Positions 1-11,412 of a DNA stretch of 64,000 nucleotides are shown piece after piece. How positions within the stretch are numbered: the first letter of the stretch is position 1; each line of letters starts with the position of its first letter. The stretch spans positions 5,670,001 to 5,734,000 of the forward strand of contig CM048575.1 in assembly GCA_026413225.1 (NCBI GenBank). Direction: 5' to 3'. Source of the stretch: Otis tarda (taxonomy: Eukaryota; Chordata; Aves; Otidiformes; Otididae). The position numbers and the translations under genes are program-made. A model generated the notes under the pieces. It was given only the letters and a program-made list of their open reading frames with translations, made no database searches and had not been told where the DNA came from.

Positions 1-159
1 GTCTGCAGTCTGAACAGTGACGGAGGTGATGATTAATTAATCATGCTCTTTGGGGAGAAAGAACAAGTATAAGGACTAATTAAAAGAACACAGAGTGGAG
101 GGCAAAAGATTATTTATGATACCAAGTAACAGCCCTGCTACTTTTTCTCCCTTCCACAG
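1..159 (+). other. GRIK3: GRIK3 intron, 3' end (partial)
   Basis: This is the end of an intron whose start lies outside the window. It finishes with a pyrimidine-rich tract and CACAG at 155-159, a good splice acceptor, directly before the first coding exon in view. No other feature is visible. The 5' exons (signal peptide and most of the amino-terminal domain) must lie upstream. Confidence 0.85.
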
Positions 160-267
160 GCGCAATGGGAAGGATTAACGGGACGCATCGTCTTTAATAA
201 AACCAGCGGTTTACGGACAGATTTTGATTTGGATATCATCAGCCTCAAAGAAGATGGTCTCGAAAAG
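160..267 (+). CDS. GRIK3: GRIK3 coding exon: end of amino-terminal domain
   Basis: This 108-bp exon is phase 0 at both ends and encodes 36 residues, [17 protein letters not shown] through DGLEK. Kainate receptor subunits share this stretch at the end of the extracellular amino-terminal (leucine/isoleucine/valine-binding-protein-like) domain, which directs subunit assembly. The Ile-Val after TGR, the TSG and the KEDGLEK end fit GluK3 better than GluK1 or GluK2, as I recall those proteins. An N-glycosylation sequon (NKT) is present. The exon is bounded by CACAG at 155-159 and a GTAGGC donor at 268. If the protein has 919 residues, this is about residues 369-404. The exon number (eighth of sixteen in the human gene) is from memory. 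Confidence 0.93.
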
Positions 268-3200
268 GTAGGCAGGGTTTGTCTTGCCTGCATACGGCTT
301 AGTCTAACTGTGATGCTCAGGGAACAGAGAATATGGTTGCTGGTTGTATTGTTTCCATGTTTTCTGGTTTTTATATAAAAGGCTATTTACTTTGTGGGGT
401 TTCTCAGATCCTTTTCCGTGTCTCATCCGTGACTCACTCGCCCCGAAGCGATGTGCGTGGGATTACAGTTACCAGCTGCAGAAGTGCTTGTGGCACTTTC
501 CTGGGATAGTGGAAGCAGAAGAAACTTCCCGAGCAGCCGTTAACCTCTTCTTGCCCAGGCCAAAGGTGGAAGGAATAAAGCCTGTCTCACCCCCCATCTT
601 GCTGGGCTTGCGTACAAAATGTTGATTTTCCCCTGAGGGGGCAACAGCTCTTGCAAGCATCATCTCGGTGTGACTCCCCACAACGAAAATTGCCTGAGGC
701 TTGGAAACAGCACTGGCTTACTCCAGCCTAGCTTTTGGAGGAGGATGCACTGTGCGTTTTTGTTCATTTCTTCTCCGCGTTACCTCGGGCACAGTTTTGC
801 CTGGCTGGCTGGAGGGGTCCGGTTCGGTGGCCGTGTTGTCGCCCACCCAGAGGAGACAGGGCACGGAGGCTGCAGCCTCAGATCCTCCCCGTCAGTACAG
901 ATCTCCGGGCACCGAAATACAACGCTGATGTGCAAATCCGATTCTCAGGTGTTCATGTGGATTCATTTCCTTTTCTTCAATTCCTTTTTTCTAAAAAAGG
1001 CAATATGCAAAGCATTACAGCTCCTAGAGCAGGGTTTCAAGGTGAGATCAGTTCGTTTAAGAAAAAAGAGAGCAGCGCATGGCCTGAAGTGAGCAGAGCC
1101 CTGCACGGCGGACAGCCGATCCCAGCAGCGAGCAGCGCCCAGGGGCCGCGCTCCCGTCGGGCTCCAAACAACGCAGGGCTCCCAGCCTGACCCCTTTTGT
1201 GAGTCATTCCGAGTCCCCGTTCTGCTAAACGTGTCTCGCAGATTTACAGGAGAAAAGTTGGCTCCTGGGCAGCAGATCCCTTTCTAGAGCAGTCTGCTTT
1301 TCGACAGGCACAAGGTGCCTGCTGGCAGCTGGGGACGCGCGCGCGCCGTGACCTGTGGGCATGGACAGGTTCTGCGGCCGCGGGAAACGCCAGCCGGAGC
1401 AGGGACAGGGGCTTTGCAATTATCCATGCGGCAAGCGGCCCAACATGCACAGATGACTTTTCCAGTTAAGGCTGGGGAATTAATCAAAGAGCGCAGGTAG
1501 GCAGTCCCCGGAGGCGGGAGGCAGCCGTTTGATCGACCCGGCGTTTGGAGGGGATGGATCCTGCGCGGTGAGGCTCCCTGGGACCAAACAGCTTGGCTTC
1601 CCCATCCCCCTTTTTTACAGTTCCTTCTTCCTTCGCTTTGGAATAAATTGTTGCCACGCTTTCACACCACAGCAGTAGTTCTTTGCTTCACGTAAAAAAT
1701 CTCAAGGTCACGGCAGCACTGTCCTAGTGGGTGTTTTTTGGTGTCAAATACAGAATGAGGAAAACAGTTCGAATGAACCCAACGACCTTCGGTCTCAGCT
1801 GCCGTCAGCCGAGCCGGAGCGGGAAGGAGGCAGGAGAGGAGCCGGGAAGATGCCCCCCTCTCATAGGAAATGAGCAGGAGATGATCTTTATAGCTTGACT
1901 TCTTTTATTACAAAATATTTTGTTTATAGAGTTTAAACCAAAAAAAAAACCCAACACATCCTTTTGGAGTGCAGTGGCACCGGCAGACTGCCTGAGAGCC
2001 GTGTTGGTAGAGAAATAGAAAAATGTGCGACTACTTGGATACCATGTGCATCCAAATGTTTGAGTACGACCGCAACGTCTATCTGTCAGACCAACACTGC
2101 TGAGGGGTACTGGAGAGGAGCTGGCACCAGCTGGATTTATTGCTGTCGTGTGTCACATAAAGCCCACAGGAAGCCACCAAACCTTGATGCATACTCCACA
2201 CAGCCATTCAACTTTTCTCTCCAGCAATTCCGAGATTTCACCGTTCCCACTATTATTTTTGGAAAGCTTCTTGTCAGCTCTAGAGGGGTTTTGAAGCATC
2301 GATGTCAAATCTCTGTTGAAGCTGGGTTTCTGTCAATACTTAATCTGAAATAACAAAACGCCGAACTACAAACAAATCCCATACGGATTGCGCGTTATGT
2401 AGAATAGCTTATGTTTGTTGAGCTTTAGGATTGAACTCCTGATCCTTATACCTCCTGGATGTTCCAGGGATTACAGGAGCATTAACTAAACCTAATTACA
2501 TGTAGTTTGGCTATCTGACTTGCACAGCTCTCCTAATGCACTTCTTTTTCCTTTATCTTTCCTTTTTTAATATTTTAAACTCATTAATTCAGTCTTAAGT
2601 GCCCATGTATTTAATTTTCTTACAGAAAACTTAGCAAGGCATCGTTAACGGAGACGGCAGCGCTGCTAGCAGGGGCTGCTTAAACTTGCTTCTCTTTTCC
2701 CATGCTCAATAATAATCTTTTGACATTGCAGCTGTCACGTGATCGAAGGGAGATATGGGGGATTGCTTAGGTTTCGCCTGAAATATTTAAAGCCTTTCAC
2801 AAAGTTCATGGAAACTCTTCTAGAATTTATGACCTTTTTTTTGCCAGGCAGCATTGCTCATTACAAAGTCTCTTTTTGGGGATGCAGTAAAACCCAGTTC
2901 TCTCCTTGGACTGCTGAAGAGGTTGAAGAATCTTAAAAACAGCAATAAATAAAATATTGGAAGTTCTCGGCTCCCCAGTGGGCCTGAGCTGCCTACCTTT
3001 GGTTTCTCTCTGAGTCCCACCTCACAGTTTGACCCTACAGATCGTTCTGTTCCCATTTCCATGTGAGGTTTTCTTTTTTCTCACTGTCAGGCTGGCTGTA
3101 TGGCCACCCTGCTGCATTTGCTGGCAGCAATCCCATATTCCTCCAGCTTTCCTGACATTTTATCTCACCGTCACAGTCCTTTAGCCGGTGTCGCCTTCAG

Positions 3201-4040
3201 AGTTTGTTCTGAAGCCTCCCCTGCGCCGCGGAGATCAGGTTAACAGGCTTAGAGTTGCCCACATGACTTCTCTGAAATAGAAACATGTTTTGCTATTTCT
3301 GGTCAATAGACTTCTTCAAAGTCCCATAATTGATTAAAATTGGCAGCTTAAGAAAAACAGAGCACCTCAAATTGATGAGGAACGTGGCTGCACGTGCCTG
3401 TGCCCATCCCCAAACAAGTCTGCTCCTTCAGGTTTGCTACCGGGACTGAGACCTGCCATTGCGGTGGACTTCCCGGACGGGATGACCAGGGCCTGGGATG
3501 ACCACGGTGACCGAGATGCGTTAGAAACATCCATCTGGTTTGCCACAGCGCAGAGGATAGGAGTGGTCCCTACCAGGGATTTGCAGAGCCGGTCAAGTCA
3601 TTTTTAATCGTTCCCACCAAAGCAAATTGGTGGGGAACTAAATAAAAGAAAAAATAGCCTCATATTTGTGGTTGTTTTCTTTTGTTCTGCTTTATCCTTC
3701 CCCAGAGCTGACTCTTCAGCGCAGGCTGATTGCTCTACGCAGTACGTTTGCAAATTGTTCGTGCAGCCCCTAAATTCCAGTCATGGCAGTCGTCTTTCAC
3801 GCAGCGACATCAGAGGGCAGCGCAGGGGTTGTTTATTGTCCGTGTGCGGTGGGAGTGACCTGCCACTGAAGGGTTAATGCAAATCTCCTCTTTAGGCAAT
3901 ACAGAATGATAATTTCAGCTTTGCTCCTGTTTACTGTAGATGAAAGAAGCAAGCTTAATTTCCCAGGCCAGCAGAATGCTGAGAGCAAGCGAGGAACGTA
4001 AGCTGGGTGTTCACGCGTTCGTTTGCTTGCTTCCTTTCAG
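268..4040 (+). other. GRIK3: GRIK3 intron (3.8 kb)
   Basis: This is a GT-AG intron of 3,773 bp, ending in TTCCTTTCAG. It alternates GC-rich CpG-containing stretches (around 1,080-1,420) with AT-rich ones. I recognise no transposable element, RNA gene or coding exon. A 129-codon open frame at 1964-2353 has no recognisable homology and is treated as chance. Confidence 0.8.
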
Positions 4041-4154
4041 GTTGGAGCGTGGAGCCCTTCTGACGGTTTGAACATCACGGAAATTGCCAAAGGACGAGGA
4101 CCTAACGTCACAGACTCGCTGAGCAACAGATCTCTCATTGTCACCACTGTCCTG
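4041..4154 (+). CDS. GRIK3: GRIK3 coding exon: linker from amino-terminal domain into S1
   Basis: This 114-bp exon is phase 0 at both ends and encodes 38 residues, from [20 protein letters not shown] to [10 protein letters not shown]. It covers the linker between the amino-terminal domain and the ligand-binding domain and the first S1 strand (SLIVTTVL), which all kainate subunits share. The [12 protein letters not shown] segment is typical of GluK3; GluK1 and GluK2 differ here. Three N-glycosylation sequons (NIT, NVT, NRS) are visible, as expected for an extracellular segment. The acceptor is TTTCAG at 4035-4040 and the donor GTAGGA at 4155. Expected residues are about 405-442. Confidence 0.95.
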
Positions 4155-7100
4155 GTAGGAGACTGCAAGCCCTTCTCCTCCACCCGCCAATCTCAGGGAC
4201 ACCTTGTGTCTCTGACAATTCACAGCATCCCAGTACGGATCTGCTGGCTCCTCGGAAAGCCAAGCGAGCGCGCAGAGAGCCCCGGCGTGCGGGCTGGGCT
4301 CGGCAGGGACCCGCGCTGTCCCTGCACCGAGGTGGCCTGCGGCATCCCCCGATGCCACCGCTCCCGAGCAGGCTGCCAGCCAACACGTGGCGGACGGTTC
4401 CAGCTGGAACCACGCGCGTTCCCCGTGCCCAGGACGCTGCTGTTCATCCCGGCAGCTCCAGCTGCCCGGCCAGGTCCCCTGTCCGCCCTGCTCCCTGCAT
4501 GCTGGAGGGCGCAAATACTAAGGACAACCAGAAACCTTGGCTTAGCTGTGACAACGGTGTTTCTTTCCCCGTCATCAGTACATGTTTGACAAACTAGCTA
4601 AGAGTAACGCCGTTATCCAGCAAACTATGGTTGCTTAACAGGTCTCCAACTGTCACGCCGCGTTTCGTTCTTACGTTCGCTATTGGATTAGACGGCAGGC
4701 ATCAGATCAGAATGAATTTTTATTGACTATCTAATGAATTACGACTAGTGGCATTGGTTTTTATATAAGCACAGGCTCATGGCTTCACCAGGAAGCAAGA
4801 AAAAATATCAGCCCTTGGCCAGCCCACCCAGCATTGGGTCTGAGGTTCAGTTTTGCCTGTGGGAAGTTCCTGGCCCTTTTGTGTTCCATATTTTCAGGGA
4901 GCATAAAGGGACAGCTGGGGAGGCATTCCCAGTCCAGAGCAGCGTGATCCCTGGTCATGTCCTTACCTTCCCAAAAGGACGTGGCCTGACAGGGTGGGGG
5001 TTTGTGTCACAGAAGGAATGGAACCAAGGAAGCACCCAGACGAGAACAGAGAAAGGAAACGCTTGGCCCAGGGCAGGAGGAGGACTGGAACCAAAGGGCT
5101 GGTATCGCTCACCAAGAAGTTAGCAGAATGGAAGCGGGCAGAACGTGATAAATAGAGACACTGCTGCAGCTTTCCCTGCAAATTAGTCACCCCTGCTAAC
5201 AAACTTCCCATTCATCACACAATATTTGTGTCCCTCTCTCCAAGAGTCACGCACAGGCTTAGCTCATTGACTGCCCAGCAATACATGTGCAGAGGAGACT
5301 GGAAAAGTTCTTTCCCTTCCCAGTCCAAAAGTTTTCTACTGTGCCAGTCCCGTGAGACCGCGATGGGTCACGCACAGGGGAGAGCCTGCCCGGGGTGGTG
5401 CCGCTGTGCCCCGCGCGTTACCAGCGGCAGCAATGGTTCCCCACTGGCCGTGGTTATGGAAATGCATCGTCGCATCAGGAGCTGCTGCAGGAGTAGGGAA
5501 GCGGCAGAGCAAAAGGCACTTTAACAATTCAACGTGCATCAGACTGTCAGACTGCTTCTGTGAGACCCTTGCAGCAGTGTGCGTGCGCTCAGGCACGATA
5601 TACACGCAGTTTGCTTTTTTTTTTTCCCCTTTGCATTTAAGTATTCTTGGTGTGTTCAGAAAGCAGAAATTGAGGCAGTGTTTTTCTAACAGGCCAAATG
5701 GAGAGACCTGCCATGCCGGGTTTAGCTCATTTTAGCAAGGTAACCTAAAGTGCTGCCAGTACCCGTACAGAGGAGATGTAAATTTTTAGGGCAATGTGAA
5801 TAACAAACCACATCGAGTCAGTCCCAGGCAGATGCTCAGGATCAGCTCTAAGGGACGCATTCCACCCATACTCTGGCTGGATAAAACCCACCAGGAATTA
5901 CGTGACGAGTCCTGGACCCCCCATTCTCTTTAATTAGAACCCTGTGCAGCGCGTTGGGTAAATTCCTGGGGTGGGACGGCTGGTAGCACAGGGGAGAAGG
6001 CTCGAGGGACAGTGGGGCTGCCCGCACGGAGAGCCGGAGGAGCACCCAGCCGCGGGTGAGGCCGAGGGACAGATCAGTTCAGGACTGGAATATCGGTGAG
6101 AGCTGCACGGACAGGACTGAGGGAAACCAGAAAGGATGCTCCTCGTCAGGGGTAAGATGCACGGCCAGAGCTGTGGAAACGCCTGGGTCCGGGGTGCAAT
6201 AATCACTGCACCTCAAAGACCACAGCGTAATGCAAACTGATGGAGCCAGGAGGAGGCCTGCCAGCCACCTGCCTTTGACATGCTTTTTTGGGGCAGCGTT
6301 TTCAGCTCGTACTCCGCAAGCACGTACAAATTACGTAACGCACAAGGGTGATATCAGGTCCTATTAATTGTGCCATTCCTTGGGCCTGCACGCATGCCGT
6401 GGGGTACCTCCCTCGAAACCACGGCTCCCTGCAATTCCCTTGCCTGCAGGAGGAGGAGATGCGCTTAGGCTCGCGTTCGGCAATAATGGCATTTTCACAT
6501 GCTGGATTCTAAAAAAGAAAATACAACCTAAATTTGATTTGCATTTGCAACACCCCTTTGTATGTTTGCACTGGTGTAAATGACGGTAGAAAAGCCATAG
6601 GAGGAACCTTTAAAAGAAAAAGCATGAAAGGTTATTTTTTCCCCTTTTGCTCATATTGCAGTGACTTGTTGGAAGAGAAATATTACCCCAGCAGCCAGCG
6701 CCGCTCTCCCCAAGCAATACGGGAGCTGTGAAGTTATGAAATTGAGGGCACCTTCACTGAGAAATCGATTAGCAAACCGAGAGAGCTTGTGAATTGGATG
6801 TCTGGCCATTTTCAGTAATAAATTGTGAAATAGTCCGTGAATAAGTGGTTCACAGAGTTCAGAATTACCCCCTAGGAAATGTTTGAGACCCGGAGATACA
6901 TTACCGAAGCAAGCGGCGTCCTAATGTTCAGTGCCTTGGCTGTTAAATATGTATGCAATCCCTCCAGTGCTTCCCAAAATTAATAGTGCTTTATGGCTGC
7001 TCTGGAGCGGCGTATTTCTATCAAGATCCATAGACTCAGCTGATCCACAAACAAAGCACTAATCCCACAGAAGAAAGCTGAGGAGGCGGGCAGGGAGAGC

Positions 7101-8433
7101 AGGATTTAACCAAGCTGCACGTGCCAAACTGAACTCTATAGGCATTCTATTATTAGTTTTGCTTAACAAATCTAGCTTTGCACGCTCTCGTCCCCTCCCT
7201 ACCTGGCTTTCAGGCCAAGCAGGCCCCTCCTGCCCGCCCGAGGCTGCCAGAGGTGGGGGCTGGCAGATCCTCCTGGGAGACAAGGACCACCAACCCCCAG
7301 CTGGCCCAGCCCAGCTCCAGCTCCCAAATCTCCTCAGCGTACCCACCCGAGGCAGGGTGCCTGCACCCCACCAAACTGAGCATCTCGGCAGAACTCTAAC
7401 TGGGACTCCAGACCATCCCTCCCACAACTTCAAGCCCCCATCCCATCCCCACGCCATTCCACAGGGACTCCAGCAACGCGGCTCGCTCGCCAGAGCAAAA
7501 CGTGAGCCCTCCTGTCCCCGGCCACCCCGCGGGCAAAGACAGCAGCCTTGCAGGTACCTGTGAGCCATCTATTAGTGGCTGCTGCTATCTGTCCTTCCCT
7601 GCCTTCCAGCTTTTGCCTGCTGCCCACCATCTCTGGCCATTTCCATCTGTCCTCCACACGTTTTCTGCCCGGGGCTCCCCAGTGTCCCTCGTCCTCGGTG
7701 AGTGCCCAAGCCGGATAGCCACCGAGGGGCTGTGCAGCTTGCTGCGTGCTCGCTGACTTCTCCTGCCAGCCTTCACTAACGAGGCAGGGATCCGGAGGGC
7801 AAAGCTGCTGTGAAGCACTTTATTAGGTCTTTTTTCACTTGTGCTGGCGCTCGGCGCTGCTGCGATTAAAGACGCCCCCCAACCATCCCACGGCAGCCAT
7901 AACCGGAGCAGACAGCAGAAACTCTCTGGGCCTCATATCCCATCAGCTAGTGCCGGTAAAGAGGACAGCGAGCTGAACTGGGGCACGTTTTGGGCTGGCC
8001 ACCAGCCACGCACGGCTCCCTCGCCCTGTCCTGAACCCACCAGGCTCCCGCTCGCTGCAGCGAGCGCCAGGTACCGCAATGCGGGACAGCCGCGTTTCTG
8101 CTACGTGGGACGTGGGGTTCAATTTGTCCTCCTCCCTTTTATTGTTTCTCAACACTCTTCATTTTCAGAGCATGAAATGGATATTTTTCTCCCTGAAATC
8201 CTACCAAATGGAAAACAGTTGGCTGCTCAGAAGAGACAAAATTAAATTTTGCGGGGTAAACAAGGTTGCCAATTAGCTGATGTGCTGCGCAAAGTTAATT
8301 TATTCCCAGCGTGTCACGGTGCCAACCCTGCCTAAAGAGCCTGGGCCTCGTGCTGAGGCTGACCCGCAGCCGCGGCCCTGCCTCCAGTGGGAGCTGGGAC
8401 CCTTAACGGGGCTTTTTGCCTCCCCATGTGCAG
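4155..8433 (+). other. GRIK3: GRIK3 intron (4.3 kb)
   Basis: This is a GT-AG intron of 4,279 bp, ending in CATGTGCAG. It contains GC-rich blocks near 4,250-4,500 and 7,180-7,550 and AT-rich stretches near 6,480-7,000. No transposable element, RNA gene or additional exon was recognised. Its open frames (for example 4011-4514 on the - strand and 7059-7568 on the - strand) lack similarity to anything I know. Confidence 0.8.
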
Positions 8434-8637
8434 GAAGAGCCCTTTGTCATGTTCCGTAAGTCCGACACGGCCCTGTTCGGGAACGACCGCTTTGAGGGCT
8501 ACTGCATCGACCTGCTGAAGGAGCTGGCCATCATCCTGGGCTTCACCTACGAGATCCGGCTGGTGGAGGACGGGAAGTACGGCGCGCAGGACGAGAAGGG
8601 GCAGTGGAACGGCATGATCAAGGAGCTCATCGACCAC
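8434..8637 (+). CDS. GRIK3: GRIK3 coding exon: ligand-binding domain S1, first part
   Basis: This 204-bp exon is phase 0 and encodes 68 residues, from [11 protein letters not shown] to IKELIDH. It forms much of lobe 1 of the glutamate-binding clamshell. The family motif [16 protein letters not shown] is intact, followed by [13 protein letters not shown] and QWNGM. The [11 protein letters not shown] start matches GluK3, whereas GluK1 and GluK2 read EEPYVMYRKSD and EEPYVLFKKSD. The acceptor is TGTGCAG at 8427-8433 and the donor GTGAGT at 8638. Codons are strongly G/C-ending, in line with the GC-rich setting. Expected residues are about 443-510. Confidence 0.97.
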
Positions 8638-9865
8638 GTGAGTGAGGCCCATCCGTGGCAGGGAGGGGCGGCTGTGCCCAGGCTGTCCCCGGAGCTTTGT
8701 GCCTGGGGTGGGACGGGTGCCCGCTGCTCGCTGGCTCGGGATACCCGCAGCGAGCTCCTAACCCCGCCTGGGCTCTGTGTCACACGATTTGTCAGAAAAA
8801 TATCTCTTTGTCTGACTCTTCCAAATACTCATTTGGAATTTCTGAAAATGGGCATTTTCACAGCACAGAGATGGGCTCCGTGGCTCCAGCCGCGGACCCT
8901 CCCTGCTGGGCCGCTGCCCCCCGACGCGACGCAGGCTGGGCAGGCAGAGAGGAGCCAAGAGGCTTCTCCCAGGCCCGGCTGCGCGCTGGCTCTCCCGAGG
9001 GTCCCGAGTCCTCTCATCCCCCGAGGACGCTGCTGCTCTGCCCCCCACAAACTGGCCAGGGCACAACACCGAGGCGGCTCAGGGACCGCAGCCGTGCCCC
9101 AGACACAGCTCAGCTGAATCCGGATGATGGATCCAGACTGCAAGAGCAGGTGTGCAGGGGACAGTTTTATATATATATATTTTTAATAAACACAGCTTAT
9201 TTTCTAAAATTTTCTGGGACATGGAGCTCCCCCTGCAACAGAGCAGCTGCGCTCTGTGCTTTTCCTTCCGCGGCCACTTCTAAAAGCCCATTAAACACCA
9301 GTGAAACTGTGGTGGCAGCTTTACTGTGGTGGCAGCCGCCAAAAAGTCACCTTGTCTGAAACCTCGACTCGCGGCCAGAGGTTGCTCGGCTTCCTAATGA
9401 GATACGTTGCCTCCAGCACATCCTGTGATCCCAGAAGCCCAGTTAGGGAGGTGAGGAAAGCTGGTGTTTTTATGAATCTCAGATTCCCAGAAAAGGTCTC
9501 CGGAAGAAAAGATCAGGACAAAATTATTCTCTGATCCCCGCAGCGCAGGCGGCAGCGTACACAGTGCTGGAGCTGTAACGCAGCTCTCTTCTCCTGAACA
9601 TCCCGCGCAGGTGGTGCAGCCCTTGGACCACCTCTCCAGTTCTCAGTTACATTTTGAAAACATTGCCTAAGCAGAGAAGAGCCAAAAATAATCCCCTGTA
9701 CGTAGCAGCTGTGATGCTCTTGCAGTTCTTGTAAGAACGTATTTGCCGGGTGAGTCAGTTCAGCAAACGAGCTGCGCTGAGGACGGATAACAGAGCATTG
9801 TCTGCAGTGAAACGGCAGAGCCGGGGCTCCGCGGTGAGGTTGTGTTTCCAGATTTCGCTTCTCTG

Positions 9866-9962
9866 CCCTAAATGACATTGGACAAGTTGCTTCTGTGCAA
9901 TGCTTCCCCCAACTGTAAAATGCAGATGATACTCGTTATGTCCCTGATAGGGACAAAGTGAC
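9866..9962 (+). repeat. MIR-like SINE remnant
   Basis: The stretch reads like the core and 3' side of a mammalian-wide interspersed repeat: ACATTGGACAAGTTGCTTC, then a gap, then AACTGTAAAATGCAGATGAT and ACTCGTTATG. The MIR consensus, from memory, has TTGGGCAAGTTACTTAAC followed by CTGTAAAATGGGGATAAT. MIR relics are known in bird genomes as very old copies. The ends are approximate and the copy is strongly diverged, so chance similarity is not fully excluded. Confidence 0.55.
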
Positions 9963-11225
9963 GCTTAATCAGTTTGCGAAGAGCACTGTAGATGGCTCAC
10001 CCTGGAGCAGCGGGAAGCGCGGCGAGGGCGTGCAAGGACAGCCCTTGGGGGAGCAGGACGCCGTGTCTCGCAGGGGAACACGCCACAGGCTGTGCAACCT
10101 GCCCTTCTATTTTTGCTTCCAGAAAACTCCACACAGCTCAAAATACAAATTTCATCGTCTCTTACGCAACAGCCCTGCTAAGTTAGACAAGTGACAGCGT
10201 CCCGGCGGAAGAGCCTGGTGCTTTGCCACACCGAGTGATGTGTGTGACACGGATACGAACAGACGCAGAGCACAGGCTGCGATCTTCAGCAGCGCGCTCG
10301 GGGACACGGCCTCCTGCTGTCCCGCACCCGCTGCCGGCAGCAGAGTCTGGGGTCTCACCGCAGAGCATCTGTAGTGCAGGGCTCGGAAGAAGTAAATCGC
10401 TCCGAAGCAGGAAATAAGATTTAGGGAACAGAAGCCAGACCGTCATTTAGTGTGAACCGTGTCACTCTGAATGTCCTGCAAGATGTTACAGGGCTCTCAG
10501 GAGGCTTTCAGCCGCTCCCAAAGCTGTGGTCAGCTAAAAGAGACGGACCGAGAAGGCGGTATGGGGAACAACCTCGTTAACTAACACAAAATTCATAGCC
10601 TGCATTAAATTATTTCTTGGCTAACTATTTAGAAAGCAAATTAATATACAGCCACAGGAAAGGACTGAATCCCTTCTTTTTAGAAGTTTTATTGTAGCAT
10701 GATGTTTGAACTCCCATTTTCTAACAGGTGTGGTTGGGTGCACGCCTTGCAGTGATTTATAGCCATTGCCCAAACCCCATATGAAGCCATTATTTTCTTT
10801 ATCTGCATGTCATTGCTTTTTATAGCAGTGTTTATGTAAAGCATTAAAAAGTGAAACTGCAACCAGATGGGGCCTTTCCTCAGCAGCAAAGCATCTTCGA
10901 ATCATGTGGGGAAAGGAACAACTAATTGGCACTTTGCGATGGGAAAGTTCAAACTTATTTCACACCTAGGAGGAAAAGTGTTGGAGACAGCGTTCAAACA
11001 AAGTTGTAGTGATGAAAACAGGGCTGCCCACACTGCGAGTTTGACATCTGGGCTGGCTTTCCTCTGTATTCAGCATCTCCTTCTCATAAAAGAACTGGGA
11101 CCATTCAGGTGGGATAAAGCAGGTAGGATTTTGTGAGGTCCGAGCATCCAGGCCAGGATGAACCATACACAGAAAGTCTGTGCGATGCTGAAGATCCATT
11201 TAACTCACGTTAAGTGGAAGAACCC

Positions 11226-11412
11226 TGGCCCAGGTTGCCCAGAGAGGCAGTGGATGCCCCATCCCTGGAAACGTTCCAGGCCAGGCTGGATGAGGCTCTG
11301 AGCAACCTGGTCTGGTTGGAGATGTCCCTGCTCCTTGCAGGGGGGTTGGACTGGATGGGCTTTGAAGGTCCCTTCCCACCCAAACCTTTCCGTGATTCTA
11401 TGATTCTATGAC
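11226..11412 (+). repeat. CR1 LINE, 3' end
   Basis: This is the 3' terminal part of a chicken repeat 1 non-LTR retrotransposon in sense orientation. Diagnostic pieces in order are GGTTGCCCAGAGAGGCAGTG, GATGCCCCATCCCTGG, GAGCAACCTGGTCTGGTTGG, GGGGGTTGGACTGGATGGGC, and the tail with two ATTCTATG units at 11,395-11,410. Only about 190 bp remain, a typical 5' truncation. The copy stays close to the family pattern as I know it, so it is fairly young. Confidence 0.95.

Noticed and set aside
8655-9359. 234-codon open frame behind the S1 exon
   Set aside because: It starts inside the intron in a GC-rich stretch, overlaps other open frames on both strands and has no homology that I know. The receptor reading frame clearly splices at 8,637.
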